Below are positions 53,531 through 63,865 of a stretch of 64,000 nucleotides of DNA, piece after piece. A program made the translations under genes and the position numbers. The notes beneath the pieces were generated by a model, which saw only the letters and a program-made list of their open reading frames with translations, had not been told where the DNA came from and made no database searches. Within the stretch, counting starts at the first letter, position 1. Every line of letters begins with the position of its first letter. The stretch spans positions 6,951,501 through 7,015,500 of the forward strand of contig NZ_CP053564.1 of assembly GCF_013155125.1 (NCBI RefSeq). Direction: 5' to 3'. The DNA is from Pseudonocardia broussonetiae (GTDB taxonomy: Bacteria > Actinomycetota > Actinomycetes > Mycobacteriales > Pseudonocardiaceae).

Positions 53531-55384
53531 TCACCGCGCCGCCTGCTCGCGCAGCGCGATCCGGTACTGCTCCAGCGGCACCAGGTCGCCGAACAGCTGG
53601 TGGTAGGCGTCGGCGTCCTCCAGCGGGTTGGTGCGCTGCAGCCGCCCCTTCAGCTCCGCGACCTGCGCCTCGACCAGGGCCAGCTTCACGCCGGCGACCA
53701 CGCTCCCCACGTACCGCGCCTCCTCCATCCCGCGCCGCGGCATCTGCAGCGGCTCCACGGCCAGCTCGTGCACCAGCGGCCGCGACTCCGGCACGCACTC
53801 GGCGCTCACCGCGTCGAGCCAGGTCGAGCCCTCCAGGCCCGCGCACACCCCGCCCGCCGCCTGCACCGCGCGGTGGACGCCCGCCAGCGCGGGGTGGCTG
53901 AACACCTGCTCGGGCAGCTCGTCGTAGGCGGGACCGGCGATCGCGGGCAGCTGCAGCGCCGCCTTGAGCGCCTCGCGCTGCAGGTGCAGGCGGGGGTCGT
54001 CGCGCGGCGGCGGGGTCGGGGCGTCGCGGCGGCCGCGCACCTTCTCCGGCGCCGTGCCGCTCTCCTCGCGGACGCGGCGGACGACCGCGAACTCGTCGGG
54101 CCAGCCGGTCCAGCCGGCGAGGCGGCGTGCGTACTCGTCGCGCAGGTCCTCGCGCTTGATCCGCGCGACGAGCGGCACCGCCCGGCGCAGCGCCGCGGTC
54201 TGCCCCTCCGGCGTCTCGAGGTTGTGCTCTCGCAGCATCGAGCGGATGACGAACTCGTAGAGCGGCTCGCGGCGGGCCACCAGGTCGCGCACGGCGGTGT
54301 CGCCGTGGGACTGGCGCAGCTCGCACGGGTCCTGCCCGTCGGGCGCGATCGTGACGTAGGTCTGGCCCGTGTAGCTCTGCTCCCCCTCGAACGCCTTGAG
54401 CGCCGCCGCCTGCCCGGCCGCGTCACCGTCGAAGGTGTAGATGACCTCGCCGAGGTCGAACGAGTCGTCGCCGATCAGCCGGCGGATCACCGCGATGTGC
54501 TCGGTGCCGAACGCCGTGCCGCAGGAGGCGACGGCCGTCGGCACGCCCGCGAGGTGCATCGCCATGACGTCGGTGTAGCCCTCGACGACCACGACCTGGC
54601 GCCGCTTGGCGATCTCGCGCTTGGCGAGGTCGAGCCCGAACAGCACGTTGGTCTTGCGGTAGACCGGCGAGTCGGAGGTGTTGAGGTACTTGGCCTCGAT
54701 GCCGTCGTCGTCGAAGATCCGGCGCGCCCCGAAGCCGACGACCTCGCCGCCGAGGTCGCGGATCGGCCACAGCAGCCGGCGGTGGAACCGGTCGATCGGC
54801 CCGCGCCTGCCCTCCTTCGACAGCCCGGCCTTGATCAGCTCGTCGAGGGAGAAGCCGCCCGCGAGCAGGTGCTTGGTGAGGGTGTCCCAGCCCGCGGGCG
54901 CCCAGCCGCAGCCGAACCGCTCCGCCGCCGCCGCGTCGAAGCCGCGCGAGGTGAGGAACTCGACGCCGGGCGCGCCCTCGGGGGTGCGCAGGAGCTCGGC
55001 GTAGAACTCCGCGGCCCGCTTGTTGGCCTCCAGCAGCCGCGAGCGGGTGCCGCGGTCGCGCTGCACGGACGCGCCGCCGCCGGTGTAGGTGAGCCGGAAC
55101 CCGATCCGGTCGGCGAGCCGCTCCACGGCCTCGGCGAACCCGACGACCTCGATCTTCATGACGAAGTCGAAGACGCTGCCGCCCTCGCCGCAGCCGAAGC
55201 AGTGGAACGTGCCGTGCGTCGGGCGGACGTTGAAGCTCGGTGACTTCTCGTCGTGGAACGGGCACAGGCCCTTCAGCGACCCCGACCCGGCGCGACGCAG
55301 GGCCACGTACTCGCCGATGACCTCGTCGATGCGGGTGCGGTCGCGGACCTCGGTGATGTCCGAATCCCGGATGCGTCCCGCCAC
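53531..55384 (-). CDS. dnaG: DNA primase
   Basis: The 617-residue primase has the N-terminal zinc-binding domain with CPFH (C41, H44) and CFGC (C62, C65). The polymerase region has ARRIFDD near 215 and SDSPVYRKTNVLFGLD near 237. The TOPRIM core has VVVVEGYTDVMAMH near 270 and IYTFDGDAAGQAA near 322. A DnaB-interacting C-terminal helicase-binding domain follows (about 450-617). It makes RNA primers at the replication fork. Length and motif order are those of a complete, standard housekeeping DnaG. A palindromic element sits against its stop codon. Confidence 0.97.
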   Translation of the reverse strand: MAGRIRDSDITEVRDRTRIDEVIGEYVALRRAGSGSLKGLCPFHDEKSPSFNVRPTHGTFHCFGCGEGGSVFDFVMKIEVVGFAEAVERLADRIGFRLTYTGGGASVQRDRGTRSRLLEANKRAAEFYAELLRTPEGAPGVEFLTSRGFDAAAAERFGCGWAPAGWDTLTKHLLAGGFSLDELIKAGLSKEGRRGPIDRFHRRLLWPIRDLGGEVVGFGARRIFDDDGIEAKYLNTSDSPVYRKTNVLFGLDLAKREIAKRRQVVVVEGYTDVMAMHLAGVPTAVASCGTAFGTEHIAVIRRLIGDDSFDLGEVIYTFDGDAAGQAAALKAFEGEQSYTGQTYVTIAPDGQDPCELRQSHGDTAVRDLVARREPLYEFVIRSMLREHNLETPEGQTAALRRAVPLVARIKREDLRDEYARRLAGWTGWPDEFAVVRRVREESGTAPEKVRGRRDAPTPPPRDDPRLHLQREALKAALQLPAIAGPAYDELPEQVFSHPALAGVHRAVQAAGGVCAGLEGSTWLDAVSAECVPESRPLVHELAVEPLQMPRRGMEEARYVGSVVAGVKLALVEAQVAELKGRLQRTNPLEDADAYHQLFGDLVPLEQYRIALREQAAR

Positions 55385-55454
55385 GCCTGCGAGTCTAGGC
55401 CCGCGCGCGGAGTCCCCGGCCCGAGCCGTGGCCGGCGGGCACGGGGACCCCGGC

Positions 55455-56285
55455 TCAGCGGACGAACCGCAGCTCCAGCGCGTCGAGGACGGGCCGGAAG
55501 CCGATCCGCGGGTAGATCGCGTTGCTGACGGGGTTGGCCAGGTCGGTGAACAGGACGACCTCCCGCGCCCCGGCCCCGGTCGCCCACGCGGCGGCCGCCG
55601 CCGTGACCGCCGTGCCGTAGCCGTGGCCCCGGTGCTCGGGCGGCGTGTACACCGGCCCGATCCGCGACATCGGGCCCACCGGGCGCCGCGCCGCGGCGTA
55701 CGCGACCGGCCGCCCGTCGACCTCCCACAGCAGGTGCCCCGCCCCCTGCTCCATCGACCCGACGACGCCGGGCCGCGGGTCCGCTGGCGGGTCCAGCGAG
55801 CTGACGGCCTCGGCGGCGAAGGCCCTGTGCCACTCCGTGAGCAGGTCGACGTCCCCGGGCCCGGCGACGCGCGCGCACCCCGGCGCCGCCGACGGCGGGG
55901 TCAGCGCGACGAGCCGGAACAGCCGCATCCGCATCGCGACCTCGGAGCGCAGGCCCGTGCGCGCGGTGTGGGCGGCCGCGAACGCCTCGACCTCCGCCAC
56001 CGGCCCGTTGACGGCGGGCAGGTCGGCGTCGACGACCCGCTCGGCCGCCGTGGCCAGGGCGGGCGGCAGCGCCGACGCCGTGGCGGGCCGGCCCTGCTCC
56101 TGCAGCAGCGCGCCCACGGTCTCGCCGCCGCGGGCGACGGTGAGCAGCAGCCCCGCGCGGTCGCCCCGGGCCCGGAGCGCGTCGAGGACCGTCAGCGCGA
56201 TCGTGTGCCGCGCCGGGTCGGCGGCGTAGAGCGGGCCGGCCGCGGCGGCGAACGCCGCGACCGACTCGTGGAGGGTGACGCGCAT
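55455..56285 (-). CDS. GNAT-family N-acetyltransferase
   Basis: The 276-residue protein has an extended N-terminal region of about 140 residues and a C-terminal GNAT domain. Acetyl-CoA-binding motif A is IGPVYTPPEHRGHGYGTAVTAAAAAWA near 205-235, followed by VVLFTDLANPVSNAIYPRIGFRPV near 240-265. The bipartite layout occurs in many actinobacterial acetyltransferases with unknown acceptors. ATG at 56285 is the natural start. It lies between dnaG and glnA2 on the same strand without tight coupling. Confidence 0.87.
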   Translation of the reverse strand: MRVTLHESVAAFAAAAGPLYAADPARHTIALTVLDALRARGDRAGLLLTVARGGETVGALLQEQGRPATASALPPALATAAERVVDADLPAVNGPVAEVEAFAAAHTARTGLRSEVAMRMRLFRLVALTPPSAAPGCARVAGPGDVDLLTEWHRAFAAEAVSSLDPPADPRPGVVGSMEQGAGHLLWEVDGRPVAYAAARRPVGPMSRIGPVYTPPEHRGHGYGTAVTAAAAAWATGAGAREVVLFTDLANPVSNAIYPRIGFRPVLDALELRFVR

Positions 56286-56341
56286 GCCCCGATGGTCCCA
56301 CCGCCGCGCGGCGGGACCGTCCCGATTTCCCCGGCGCCGGC

Positions 56342-57685
56342 CTAGAGGACCGGCAGGTAGGTGGCCAGTTCGTAGGGGGTGACGTTGCGCCGGTAGGCGT
56401 CCCACTCCGCCCGCTTGTTGCGCAGGAAGAAGTCGAACACGTGCTCGCCCAGGATCTCGGCGACGAGCTCGGAGCCCTCCATCGCGTGCAGCGCCTCGGT
56501 GAGGTTCTGCGGCAGCGGCTCGTAGCCCATGGCGCGGCGCTCGGTGTCGGTGAGCGACCAGACGTCGTCCTCGGTGGCCGGGCCCAGCTCGTAGCCCTTG
56601 GCGACGCCCTGCAGGCCGGCACCGAGGATCACCGCGAACGCCAGGTAGGGGTTGCAGGCGGTGTCGAGCGTGCGGATCTCCACGCGCCGGGTCGAGGACT
56701 TCCCGGGCGAGTACATCGGCACCCGCGCGAGCGCGGAGCGGTTGGCGTGGCCCCACGACACGGCCGTGGGCGCCTCCCCGCCGGTGATCAGGCGCTTGTA
56801 GGAGTTGACCCACTGGTTGGTGACGGCGCTGATCTCGCGCGCGTGGCGCAGCACGCCCGCGACGAACGCCTTGCCCGTCTCGGACAGCTCGTAGGGGTCG
56901 TTGGGGTCGTGGAAGGCGTTGCGGTCGCCCTCGAACAGCGAGAAGTGCGTGTGCATCGCCGAGCCGGGGTGCGCGGAGAACGGCTTGGGCATGAACGACG
57001 CCCGCACGCCCTGGGTGATCGCGACCTCCTTCACCACGTACCGGAAGGTCATGATGTTGTCGGCCATCGTCAGGGCGTCGGCGTAGCGAAGGTCGATCTC
57101 CTGCTGGCCGGGGCCGCCCTCGTGGTGGCTGAACTCGACGGAGATGCCCATCGACTCCAGCGTCTCGATCGCGTTGCGCCGGAAGTGCGGGGCGACGTCG
57201 TGGCTCGCCTGGTCGAAGTAGCCGCCGTTGTCGGCCGGCACCGGCTCGGAGCCGTCGGAGGTCAGGTCGCGCAGGAGGTAGAACTCGATCTCGGGGTGGA
57301 CGTAGCAGGTGAAGCCCGCCTCGGCGGCCTTGCTCAGGGCGCGGCGCAGGACGTGGCGGGGGTCGGCCCAGGACGGCGAGCCGTCGGGCATGGCGATGTC
57401 GCAGAACATGCGGGCCGAGTAGTGCTCGCCCGACGCCGTCTCCCAGGGCAGCACCTGGAACGTCGACGGGTCGGGGCGGGCGACCATGTCCGATTCGTAG
57501 ACGCGCGCGAAGCCCTCGATCGCGGAGCCGTCGAACCCGATGCCCTCGGCGAAGGCCCCCTCCAGCTCGGCGGGGGCGACCGCCACCGACTTGAGGTAAC
57601 CGAGCACGTCGGTGAACCACAGCCGCACGAAGCGGATGTCGCGTTCCTCGAGCGTGCGGAGCACGAACTCCTGCTGGCGATCCAT
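56342..57685 (-). CDS. glnA2: glutamine synthetase-like protein, GlnA2 type
   Basis: The 447-residue protein has the glutamine synthetase beta-grasp and catalytic domains: FDGSAIEGFARVYESDM near 51, the metal ligands in HPEIEFYLL near 130, and QQEIDLRYADALTMADNIM near 190. AMHTHFSLFE near 236 and the ATP-site segment RRVEIRTLDTACNPYLAFA near 330 follow. The length equals that of mycobacterial GlnA2 (about 446), and the neighbours (Hip1-like hydrolase, panB) match the mycobacterial order. Because the Tyr adenylylation loop of GlnA1 is not evident, a glutamine or polyamine ligase role is possible. Confidence 0.9.
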   Translation of the reverse strand: MDRQQEFVLRTLEERDIRFVRLWFTDVLGYLKSVAVAPAELEGAFAEGIGFDGSAIEGFARVYESDMVARPDPSTFQVLPWETASGEHYSARMFCDIAMPDGSPSWADPRHVLRRALSKAAEAGFTCYVHPEIEFYLLRDLTSDGSEPVPADNGGYFDQASHDVAPHFRRNAIETLESMGISVEFSHHEGGPGQQEIDLRYADALTMADNIMTFRYVVKEVAITQGVRASFMPKPFSAHPGSAMHTHFSLFEGDRNAFHDPNDPYELSETGKAFVAGVLRHAREISAVTNQWVNSYKRLITGGEAPTAVSWGHANRSALARVPMYSPGKSSTRRVEIRTLDTACNPYLAFAVILGAGLQGVAKGYELGPATEDDVWSLTDTERRAMGYEPLPQNLTEALHAMEGSELVAEILGEHVFDFFLRNKRAEWDAYRRNVTPYELATYLPVL

Positions 57686-57750
57686 GGGCCGGAGCCTAGG
57701 AACGCCGCGTTACGAACGTGTTTCGTGGCCGGTCACGGCGGTCGACGTCG

Positions 57751-59307
57751 TCAGATCGTGCAGCTCGTGCCGTCGTCGGGCACCGCGAGGTCGACCAGGT
57801 AGCGGGTGACGACGTCGTCGACGCACGGCACCCCCGACAGCGCGACGGTGTGCTGGTTGCCCTCGACCGACAGCAGGACGCCGCCGATCTGGTCGGCCAG
57901 GCGCACGCCCGCCTCGTACGGGGTGGCGGGGTCGCCGGTGACCGAGACCACCAGCACCGGCGGCAGGCCCGCGACCGACGGCAGTGCGGGCTCGGTCGTG
58001 GGCGGCACCGGCCAGAACGCGCACGGCGGGCGGGCGGCGGTCGGGCCGCGGCCGTCGTCGCGGAACGGGGCGACCTCCCGGGCCCGCGTGTCGATCTCCA
58101 GGAACACCGCCGGGTCGGTGAGCCGCTCCTCGTCGAGGCAGCTGATCACCGGGAACGCCTCGAGCGAGTCGTCGTAGGTGCCGTCCTCGGCGCGGCTCTC
58201 GTAGAGGTCGGCGAGCAGCATCAGCACGCGCCCCTGGCCGACGGCCAGCTCGGAGAGCCCGAGCCGCAGCGGCTCCCACAGCTGCTCGCTGTAGAGCGCC
58301 TGGATGACGCCGGTCATGGCGTCGGCGTAGCCCAGCGTGCGGCCGTCGGGCACGGCCGCGGGCGCGTCGTAGAGCGGCAGGACCAGCGCCTTGAACGCGT
58401 CGACGGCCCGCGCCGGGTCGGTGCCCAGCGCGCAGCCGGGCTGCGTCGTGCAGTCGGCGGCGAACGCGTCGAACGCGAGCTGGAACCCGGCGTTCTGCGC
58501 CACCGCGCTCTCCACCGCGCTCTGGGCCGGGTCGACGGCGCCGTCGAGCACGAGCGCGCGGACGTTGCGGGGGAACGCCTGGGCGTACTTGGCACCGATG
58601 AACGTGCCGTAGGAGTAGCCCAGGAACGTCAGCTCGTCGTCGCCGAGGGCGGCGCGCACGACGTCGAGGTCGCGCACGACGTCGCGGGTGCCGACGTTGG
58701 CCAGCACGTCCACCCCGACGCGCTCGACGCAGCGGGCGACGAACTCCTGCGAGTCGGCCTCCAGGAGCGCGACGCCCTCCGGCGACGCGTCGGCGTCGAT
58801 GTCGGCGCGCTCCTGGTCGCGCTCGGCGTCGGTCTCGCAGTCGATCGCGGGCTCGCTGGCCCCGACGCCGCGCGGGTCGAAGCCGATGAGGTCGAAGCGC
58901 TCGGCGAGCGGGGTGCCCACGATCTGCCCGGCGATCGACGGGGCGTAGCTCATGCCGGACGCGCCGGGCCCGCCCGGGTTGATCAGCAGGGACCCGATGC
59001 GGTCGCCGGTGGCGCGCTTGCGCAGGACCCCGATCGTGGCCGTCTCGCCCCCGGGCTGCGCGTAGTCCAGCGGCACCGTGACGCGCGAGCAGTCCAGCGC
59101 GGGGTCGGCGTAGGCGTCGGTGTCGTCGGCCGTGACGGCGAACGGGGCGCACGGCCCCCAGCTCAGGTCCTGGTCGTAGAACGCCTCGAGCCCGGGCGGG
59201 GCGGCGCCGGCCGCGGCGGCCCCCCGACCCGTGGTCGTCGTGGTGCACGCGGCGACCAGAGCCAGCACGGCGAGGGCGGCGGCGGGGGCGGCGTGGCGGA
59301 CGTCCAT
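57751..59307 (-). CDS. Hip1/CaeA-like lipoprotein alpha/beta hydrolase
   Basis: The 518-residue secreted lipoprotein has a signal ending in lipobox LVAAC (Cys about 21) and then a Thr run. The alpha/beta-hydrolase core (about 60-510) has the oxyanion segment [12 protein letters not shown] near 110, the nucleophile elbow LGYSYGTF (Ser about 231) and a late [15 protein letters not shown] and GNQHTV (catalytic Asp and His). The family is the proline-iminopeptidase-like S33 proteases, including mycobacterial Hip1 (CaeA), located next to glnA2 and panB there too. It probably hydrolyses peptides or esters at the cell surface. Confidence 0.88.
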   Translation of the reverse strand: MDVRHAAPAAALAVLALVAACTTTTTGRGAAAAGAAPPGLEAFYDQDLSWGPCAPFAVTADDTDAYADPALDCSRVTVPLDYAQPGGETATIGVLRKRATGDRIGSLLINPGGPGASGMSYAPSIAGQIVGTPLAERFDLIGFDPRGVGASEPAIDCETDAERDQERADIDADASPEGVALLEADSQEFVARCVERVGVDVLANVGTRDVVRDLDVVRAALGDDELTFLGYSYGTFIGAKYAQAFPRNVRALVLDGAVDPAQSAVESAVAQNAGFQLAFDAFAADCTTQPGCALGTDPARAVDAFKALVLPLYDAPAAVPDGRTLGYADAMTGVIQALYSEQLWEPLRLGLSELAVGQGRVLMLLADLYESRAEDGTYDDSLEAFPVISCLDEERLTDPAVFLEIDTRAREVAPFRDDGRGPTAARPPCAFWPVPPTTEPALPSVAGLPPVLVVSVTGDPATPYEAGVRLADQIGGVLLSVEGNQHTVALSGVPCVDDVVTRYLVDLAVPDDGTSCTI

Positions 59308-59440
59308 CGGCCGCGATCATGCCAGGCCGTGTGAACTCCGTCGCTCACCGGTGCCGCCGGGCCGCCGGGCTGTCACGCTTCGATCGTCACCACCTGACAA
59401 CCCGGGGACCCGCGAGGGCCTCGAGGGAGGACGGACAACG

Positions 59441-60316
59441 ATGTCTGACAACGCAGCAGCCCGGAGCACCGGACCCGGCACCGAGGTGCAGGCCCCGTAC
59501 CGCGAGGCGGCCCCCAGGCCCAAGCGCACGCGCGTGCACCACCTGCGCGAGATGAAGGACCGCGGCGAGCGCTGGCCGATGCTCACCGCCTACGACGTGT
59601 ACTCCGCGGAGATCTTCGACGAGGCCGGCATCCCGGTCCTGCTCGTCGGCGACTCGGCCGGCAACAACGTCTACGGCTACGACAACACGATCCCGGTCAC
59701 GGTCGACGAGCTGATGCCGCTGGTCAAGGCCGTCGTCCGGGGCTCGCAGCAGGCGCTCGTCGTCGCCGACCTGCCCTTCGGCAGCTACCAGATCAGCCCC
59801 GAGCAGGCGCTCACCACCGCCTTCCGCTTCATGAAGGAGGGCGGCGCGCACGCCGTCAAGCTCGAGGGCGGGGCGCGGTTCGCCCCGCAGGTCGAGGCGC
59901 TCACGGCGTCCGGCATCCCGGTGATGGCCCACCTGGGCTTCACCCCGCAGAGCGAGCACGCGCTGGGCGGCTTCCGCATCCAGGGCCGCGGCGACGCCGG
60001 GGAGAAGCTCATCGAGGACGCCCTGGCGATGCAGGCCGCCGGCGCGTTCGGCGTCGTGCTGGAGATGGTGCCCGCCGACGTCGCCAAGCGCGTCACCGGC
60101 GAGCTCGCCATCCCGACGATCGGCATCGGCGCGGGTCCCGACTGCGACGCGCAGGTGCTCGTCTGGTCGGACATGGCGGGGATGAACCGGGGCCGCAAGC
60201 CGCGGTTCGTGCGGCAGTACGCCGACGTCGGGTCGATCCTGCTCGACGCCGCGAAGCGGTTCGGCGACGAGGTGCGCGGCGGGGAGTACCCCGACGCCGA
60301 GCACTCGTACTCCTGA
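59441..60316 (+). CDS. panB: 3-methyl-2-oxobutanoate hydroxymethyltransferase
   Basis: The 291-residue TIM-barrel enzyme has [17 protein letters not shown] near 47, [15 protein letters not shown] near 70, the catalytic [10 protein letters not shown] near 107 and VKLEGG near 143. [15 protein letters not shown] near 166 and [16 protein letters not shown] near 226 complete the set. It uses methylene-tetrahydrofolate to make ketopantoate, the first committed step of pantothenate synthesis. The ATG follows GAGGGAGGACGGACAACG. It is divergent from the Hip1-like gene, and a strong hairpin follows the stop. Confidence 0.95.
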   Translation: MSDNAAARSTGPGTEVQAPYREAAPRPKRTRVHHLREMKDRGERWPMLTAYDVYSAEIFDEAGIPVLLVGDSAGNNVYGYDNTIPVTVDELMPLVKAVVRGSQQALVVADLPFGSYQISPEQALTTAFRFMKEGGAHAVKLEGGARFAPQVEALTASGIPVMAHLGFTPQSEHALGGFRIQGRGDAGEKLIEDALAMQAAGAFGVVLEMVPADVAKRVTGELAIPTIGIGAGPDCDAQVLVWSDMAGMNRGRKPRFVRQYADVGSILLDAAKRFGDEVRGGEYPDAEHSYS

Positions 60317-60323
60317 GGACCTC

Positions 60324-60357
60324 CCGCACGGGCACGCGCCGACGCGTGCCCGTGCGG
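60324..60357. terminator. perfect 15-bp hairpin between panB and the LapA-like gene
   Basis: CCGCACGGGCACGCG (60324-60338) and its exact complement (60343-60357) enclose a 4-bp loop. It starts 8 bp after the panB stop and ends 12 bp before the end of the converging gene, so it can terminate both transcripts. There is no U-tract on either strand, as is common in this GC range. Confidence 0.8.
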
Positions 60358-60368
60358 TGACCCACCCC

Positions 60369-60830
60369 CTAGTGGCCCGCGCGCCCGGCCATCCGGCGCA
60401 GCTGCAGGATCCGCAGTCCGCCCGGGATGGCGACGAGCAGCAGCCCGGCGATCGCGGCCAGCAGCAGTGCCACGCCCAGCGGCAGCGTGCCCGACAGGCC
60501 CAGGAACTCGATCACGACCGGCACGTTGTTCTGCAGGATGAACACCAGCAGGAAGACGCCGACGATCGCCGAGAGGATCAGCCCCGTCCACAGCCCGCCC
60601 GTGCGGGAGCGGCCGACGGGGACCGGGTCGCGCCGCGGCGCCGGGGTGGTGGGCACCGGCGCGGTGTCCGGGTCCTGCGGCACCGCGACGGTCTGACCGT
60701 CGGGACCGGCACCCGGCCCGACCGGGCGCATGCCGGGATCGGTGGCCGGATCGGCGTGCGGGTCGTTCGGCCCGACGCTCCCGTAGGCCGGCCCGCCTGA
60801 TCGGGTCGCCCGGGTCGGGTCCTCGCTCAT
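60369..60830 (-). CDS. LapA-domain-like small membrane protein
   Basis: The 153-residue protein has a long Pro/Asp/Gly-rich N-terminal half (about 1-75). Two transmembrane helices follow, TGLILSAIVGVFLLVFILQN near 80-100 and LPLGVALLLAAIAGLLLVAIPG near 115-137, separated by the short loop NNVPVVIEFLG. The C-terminus is RILQLRRMAGRAG. The helix-loop-helix with FILQN is characteristic of LapA/DUF1049 proteins, which assist in membrane processes in E. coli. The start at 60830 avoids an upstream non-homologous extension. Confidence 0.82.
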   Translation of the reverse strand: MSEDPTRATRSGGPAYGSVGPNDPHADPATDPGMRPVGPGAGPDGQTVAVPQDPDTAPVPTTPAPRRDPVPVGRSRTGGLWTGLILSAIVGVFLLVFILQNNVPVVIEFLGLSGTLPLGVALLLAAIAGLLLVAIPGGLRILQLRRMAGRAGH

Positions 60831-60921
60831 GCCGTCACCACTCCTGTCGTTGCGCGGTTGCGCCGGGAAGTATCCCGCAACCTGCCGTGTGAGGCGGAGC
60901 ACGGTCGGTTAACGTCCGACC

Positions 60922-61833
60922 GTGGACTACGCCGCCGCCCGGGACGCCTTCTTCGCCGCTCCGCCCGACTCCCCCGCCGCCGTCCCGGGGCCCGCCGCGA
61001 CCCCGGCCCGCGCCCTGCGCGACGCCCTGGAGCCGGTGGCGATGCACGCCGTCTGGTCCGAGCCGGTCAACGCGGCGCTCGCCGCGCGCGGCCACGACTT
61101 CCTCACCGGCTACGTCACCGGCCGTGCCGCCCCGCTCGGCGAGGTGCCCTCGGCCGTCGTCGCGGCGGCGTTCGCGGTGTTCGAGCCCGGGCTCGTCGAC
61201 GCGATGTGGACGACGGGCCGCGCGCTCGTGCCGCTGCCGGAGCTGATCGCGCTGCGCGACGCCGCCACCGCGGCGAGCCTGCGGGCCGCCCTCGGGGACG
61301 CCGCGGCGGACGACGCGGCGCGCGTCGCGGGGGTCCTGGAGGCCGCCGTCGAGGGTGTCGACGGCACCGGCCGCCCGCTGTTCTCCGCCCTGCGCGCCCA
61401 GCCGCGCCTCGCCGACCCGTTCGGGCGCCTGTGGCGCGCCGCCGACCTGGTGCGCGAGCACCGCGGCGACGGCCACGTGGCCGCGTGCGTCGCGGCCGGG
61501 CTCGACCCGGTGCGGATGGGCGTGCTCATGGAGGTCTGGCTGGGCTACCCCGTCGGCGAGTACTCCGGCACCCGCGCGTGGCCCGAGGCGGCGGCCGCGG
61601 CCGCCGTCGCCCGGCTGGAGGCCGACGGCCTGCTCGGCGACGGCGCGATCACGCAGGCGGGACGCGCGGTCCGCGACGGCATCGAGGCCGCCACCGACGC
61701 GTCGCAGGAGGCGCTGGTGACCGCGCTGGGCGCCGACCTGGCGCCGGTCACCGCGGAGCTGGCGGCGTGGTCGCGGCGCTGCGTCGAGGTGGGGGCGTTC
61801 CCGCCGGACCCGCGCAAGCGCGCGGCGGGCTGA
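60922..61833 (+). CDS. SCO6745-family protein
   Basis: The 303-residue Ala-rich helical protein has the phrases AMHAVWSEPVNAALAARGHDF near 40 and FLTGYVTGRAAPLGEV near 60. VAAAFAVFEPGLVDAM near 80 and the C-terminal EADGLLGDGAITQAG with ALVTALGADLAPV complete the pattern. It resembles the SCO6745 family of Streptomyces, whose members have an all-helical fold and unknown function. The GTG at 60922 follows TTAACGTCCGACC. It is divergent from the LapA-like gene. No enzyme motif is visible. Confidence 0.78.
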   Translation: MDYAAARDAFFAAPPDSPAAVPGPAATPARALRDALEPVAMHAVWSEPVNAALAARGHDFLTGYVTGRAAPLGEVPSAVVAAAFAVFEPGLVDAMWTTGRALVPLPELIALRDAATAASLRAALGDAAADDAARVAGVLEAAVEGVDGTGRPLFSALRAQPRLADPFGRLWRAADLVREHRGDGHVAACVAAGLDPVRMGVLMEVWLGYPVGEYSGTRAWPEAAAAAAVARLEADGLLGDGAITQAGRAVRDGIEAATDASQEALVTALGADLAPVTAELAAWSRRCVEVGAFPPDPRKRAAG

Positions 61834-61852
61834 GCTCCTGGCGGCCGGGTTC

Positions 61853-62317
61853 TCAGCGGCCGGGGCGGCGCATCGGGACGTGCGGCACGCCGTCCCAGTC
61901 GTAGGCCTCGCCCGTGGGCTCGAACCCCAGCGACCGGTAGAACTCCCCCAGGTGCGCCTGGGCGTCGACGACGCACGGGCGCGAGCCGACCTCGCCGAGC
62001 ACGGCCTCCATCAGCCGCCGGCCCAGGCCGTGCCCGCGGGCCGAGGGCGCGGTGCACACCCGGCCGACGCGGTGCTCCCCGTCGGGCTCCTTGAGCAGCC
62101 GCAGCGTGCCCAGCACCGGCTCGGGCCGGCCCTCGCCGCCGAGCCAGTAGTGGCGGGCGCGGTCCTCGAGGTCGCGGCCGTCGAGCTCGGGGTAGGCGCA
62201 GGACTGCTCGACGACGAACACGTCGACGCGCAGCCGCAGGATGGCGTAGAGCGTCCGCGGATCGAGGTCCGCCGCCCAGGCCCGGTGGACGGTCGCCGCG
62301 ATCACGTCGTTGGTCAT
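61853..62317 (-). CDS. elaA: ElaA-type GNAT acetyltransferase
   Basis: The 154-residue protein has the ElaA pattern [23 protein letters not shown] near 28-50 and HYWLGG. The acetyl-CoA motif A is [24 protein letters not shown] near 84-107, followed by [20 protein letters not shown] near 118-137. Substrate is unknown. It is divergent from the mycothione reductase gene across 112 bp. The family is widespread, and the full set of motifs makes the call secure, though the gene symbol rests on resemblance. Confidence 0.87.
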   Translation of the reverse strand: MTNDVIAATVHRAWAADLDPRTLYAILRLRVDVFVVEQSCAYPELDGRDLEDRARHYWLGGEGRPEPVLGTLRLLKEPDGEHRVGRVCTAPSARGHGLGRRLMEAVLGEVGSRPCVVDAQAHLGEFYRSLGFEPTGEAYDWDGVPHVPMRRPGR

Positions 62318-62429
62318 GCCCTCTACCTACCAGACCCGGGCCGCCGCTACCGGGTCCGGCGGGCGAGCGGGTGCGGTACCGGCCACTCGCACCCCGCGTG
62401 GCGTCGCACGCCGGACTAACCTCCGGTTG

Positions 62430-63791
62430 GTGCGACACCACGATCTGGCCGTCATCGGCACCGGCTCCGGCAACTCCATCGTCGACTCGCGCTTCGACCA
62501 CCTCGACGTGGCGATCGTCGAGCACGGGGTGTTCGGCGGCACCTGCCTGAACGTGGGCTGCATCCCCACCAAGATGTACGTCTACCCGGCCGACGTCGCC
62601 GAGCACATCCGCCACGCGGCGCGCTACGGGATCGACGCGACCGTCGACAAGGTCCGCTGGACCGACATCCGCGACCGCGTCTTCGGCCGGATCGACCCCA
62701 TCTCCGCCGGCGGGCGCGAGTACCGCGTCGACCGCTGCCCCAACATCACCGTCTACGAGGGGCACGCCCGGTTCACCGGCCCGCGCGAGATCTCCGTCGA
62801 CGGCGCCGAGCCGTTCACCGCCGACCGCGTCGTCATCGCCGCGGGCGGGCGCCCGGCGATCCCGGCCGTCATCACCGACTCGGGCGTGCCCTACGAGACG
62901 TCCGACACCGTCATGCGCATCGACGCGCTGCCCGAGCACCTGGTCGTCGTGGGCGCCGGGTACATCGGCGCCGAGTTCGCGCACGTCTTCTCCGCGCTGG
63001 GCTCCCGCGTCACGATCATCGGCCGCGGGCGGCACCTGCTGCGCTCGCAGGACGAGACCGTCGCCGAGCGCTTCACCGCCGCCGTGCGCGACCGCTGGGA
63101 CGTCCGGCTCGGGCAGTGGGTCACCGCGGCGCGCCACGACGCGGCCGGCGTCGAGCTCACCATGGAGGACGGGTCGACGGTGCAGGGCGACCTGCTCCTC
63201 GTCGCCACCGGCCGCACCCCCAACGGCGACCGGCTCGACCTCGCGAAGGCGGGTGTGGAGGTCCACGACGACGGCCGGATCGTCGTCGACGGGCACCAGC
63301 GCACCACGGCCGAGGGCGTGTTCGCGCTCGGCGACGTCAGCTCGCCCTACGCGCTCAAGCACGTCGCCAACCACGAGGCCAAGATCGTCGCCCACAACCT
63401 CGCCCACCCCGACGACCTGCGCACCACGAACCACCACGCGGTCCCCGCGGCGGTGTTCACCTCGCCGCAGATCGCCTCGGTCGGGCTCACCGAGGCGCAG
63501 TGCCGCGAGCGGGGGCTCGACCACGTCGTCAAGGTCCAGGCCTACGGCGACGTCGCCTACGGCTGGGCGATGGAGGACACGACCGGCTTCTGCAAGGTCA
63601 TCGCCGAGCGCGGCACCGGGAGGATCCTCGGGGCGCACGTCATGGGTCCGCAGGCGAGCACGGTCGTCCAGCCGCTGGTCCAGGCCATGGCGTTCGGGAC
63701 CGGCGCCCGCGAGATGGCCACCGGGCAGTACTGGATCCACCCCGCGCTGCCCGAAGTGGTCGAGAACGCACTGCTCGGGCTCGATCTGTAG
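62430..63791 (+). CDS. mtr: mycothione reductase
   Basis: The 453-residue flavoprotein disulfide reductase has the redox-active GGTCLNVGC (C39, C44) and the NADPH motif [13 protein letters not shown] near 175. ATGRTPNG near 264 and the dimer-interface active-site His in WIHPALPE near 438 complete the set. The phrase [14 protein letters not shown] at 9-22 fits mycothione reductase rather than glutathione or lipoamide reductases. It keeps mycothiol, the actinobacterial thiol buffer, reduced. GTG at 62430 is chosen over a TTG one codon earlier. Confidence 0.92.
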   Translation: MRHHDLAVIGTGSGNSIVDSRFDHLDVAIVEHGVFGGTCLNVGCIPTKMYVYPADVAEHIRHAARYGIDATVDKVRWTDIRDRVFGRIDPISAGGREYRVDRCPNITVYEGHARFTGPREISVDGAEPFTADRVVIAAGGRPAIPAVITDSGVPYETSDTVMRIDALPEHLVVVGAGYIGAEFAHVFSALGSRVTIIGRGRHLLRSQDETVAERFTAAVRDRWDVRLGQWVTAARHDAAGVELTMEDGSTVQGDLLLVATGRTPNGDRLDLAKAGVEVHDDGRIVVDGHQRTTAEGVFALGDVSSPYALKHVANHEAKIVAHNLAHPDDLRTTNHHAVPAAVFTSPQIASVGLTEAQCRERGLDHVVKVQAYGDVAYGWAMEDTTGFCKVIAERGTGRILGAHVMGPQASTVVQPLVQAMAFGTGAREMATGQYWIHPALPEVVENALLGLDL

Positions 63792-63865
63792 GGGCCCGGG
63801 GCGCGAATGCTGGATACTGGGCCGGTTGGTGAGGCCACCCTTCCCCCGTCGACACCGAGGTGCGC

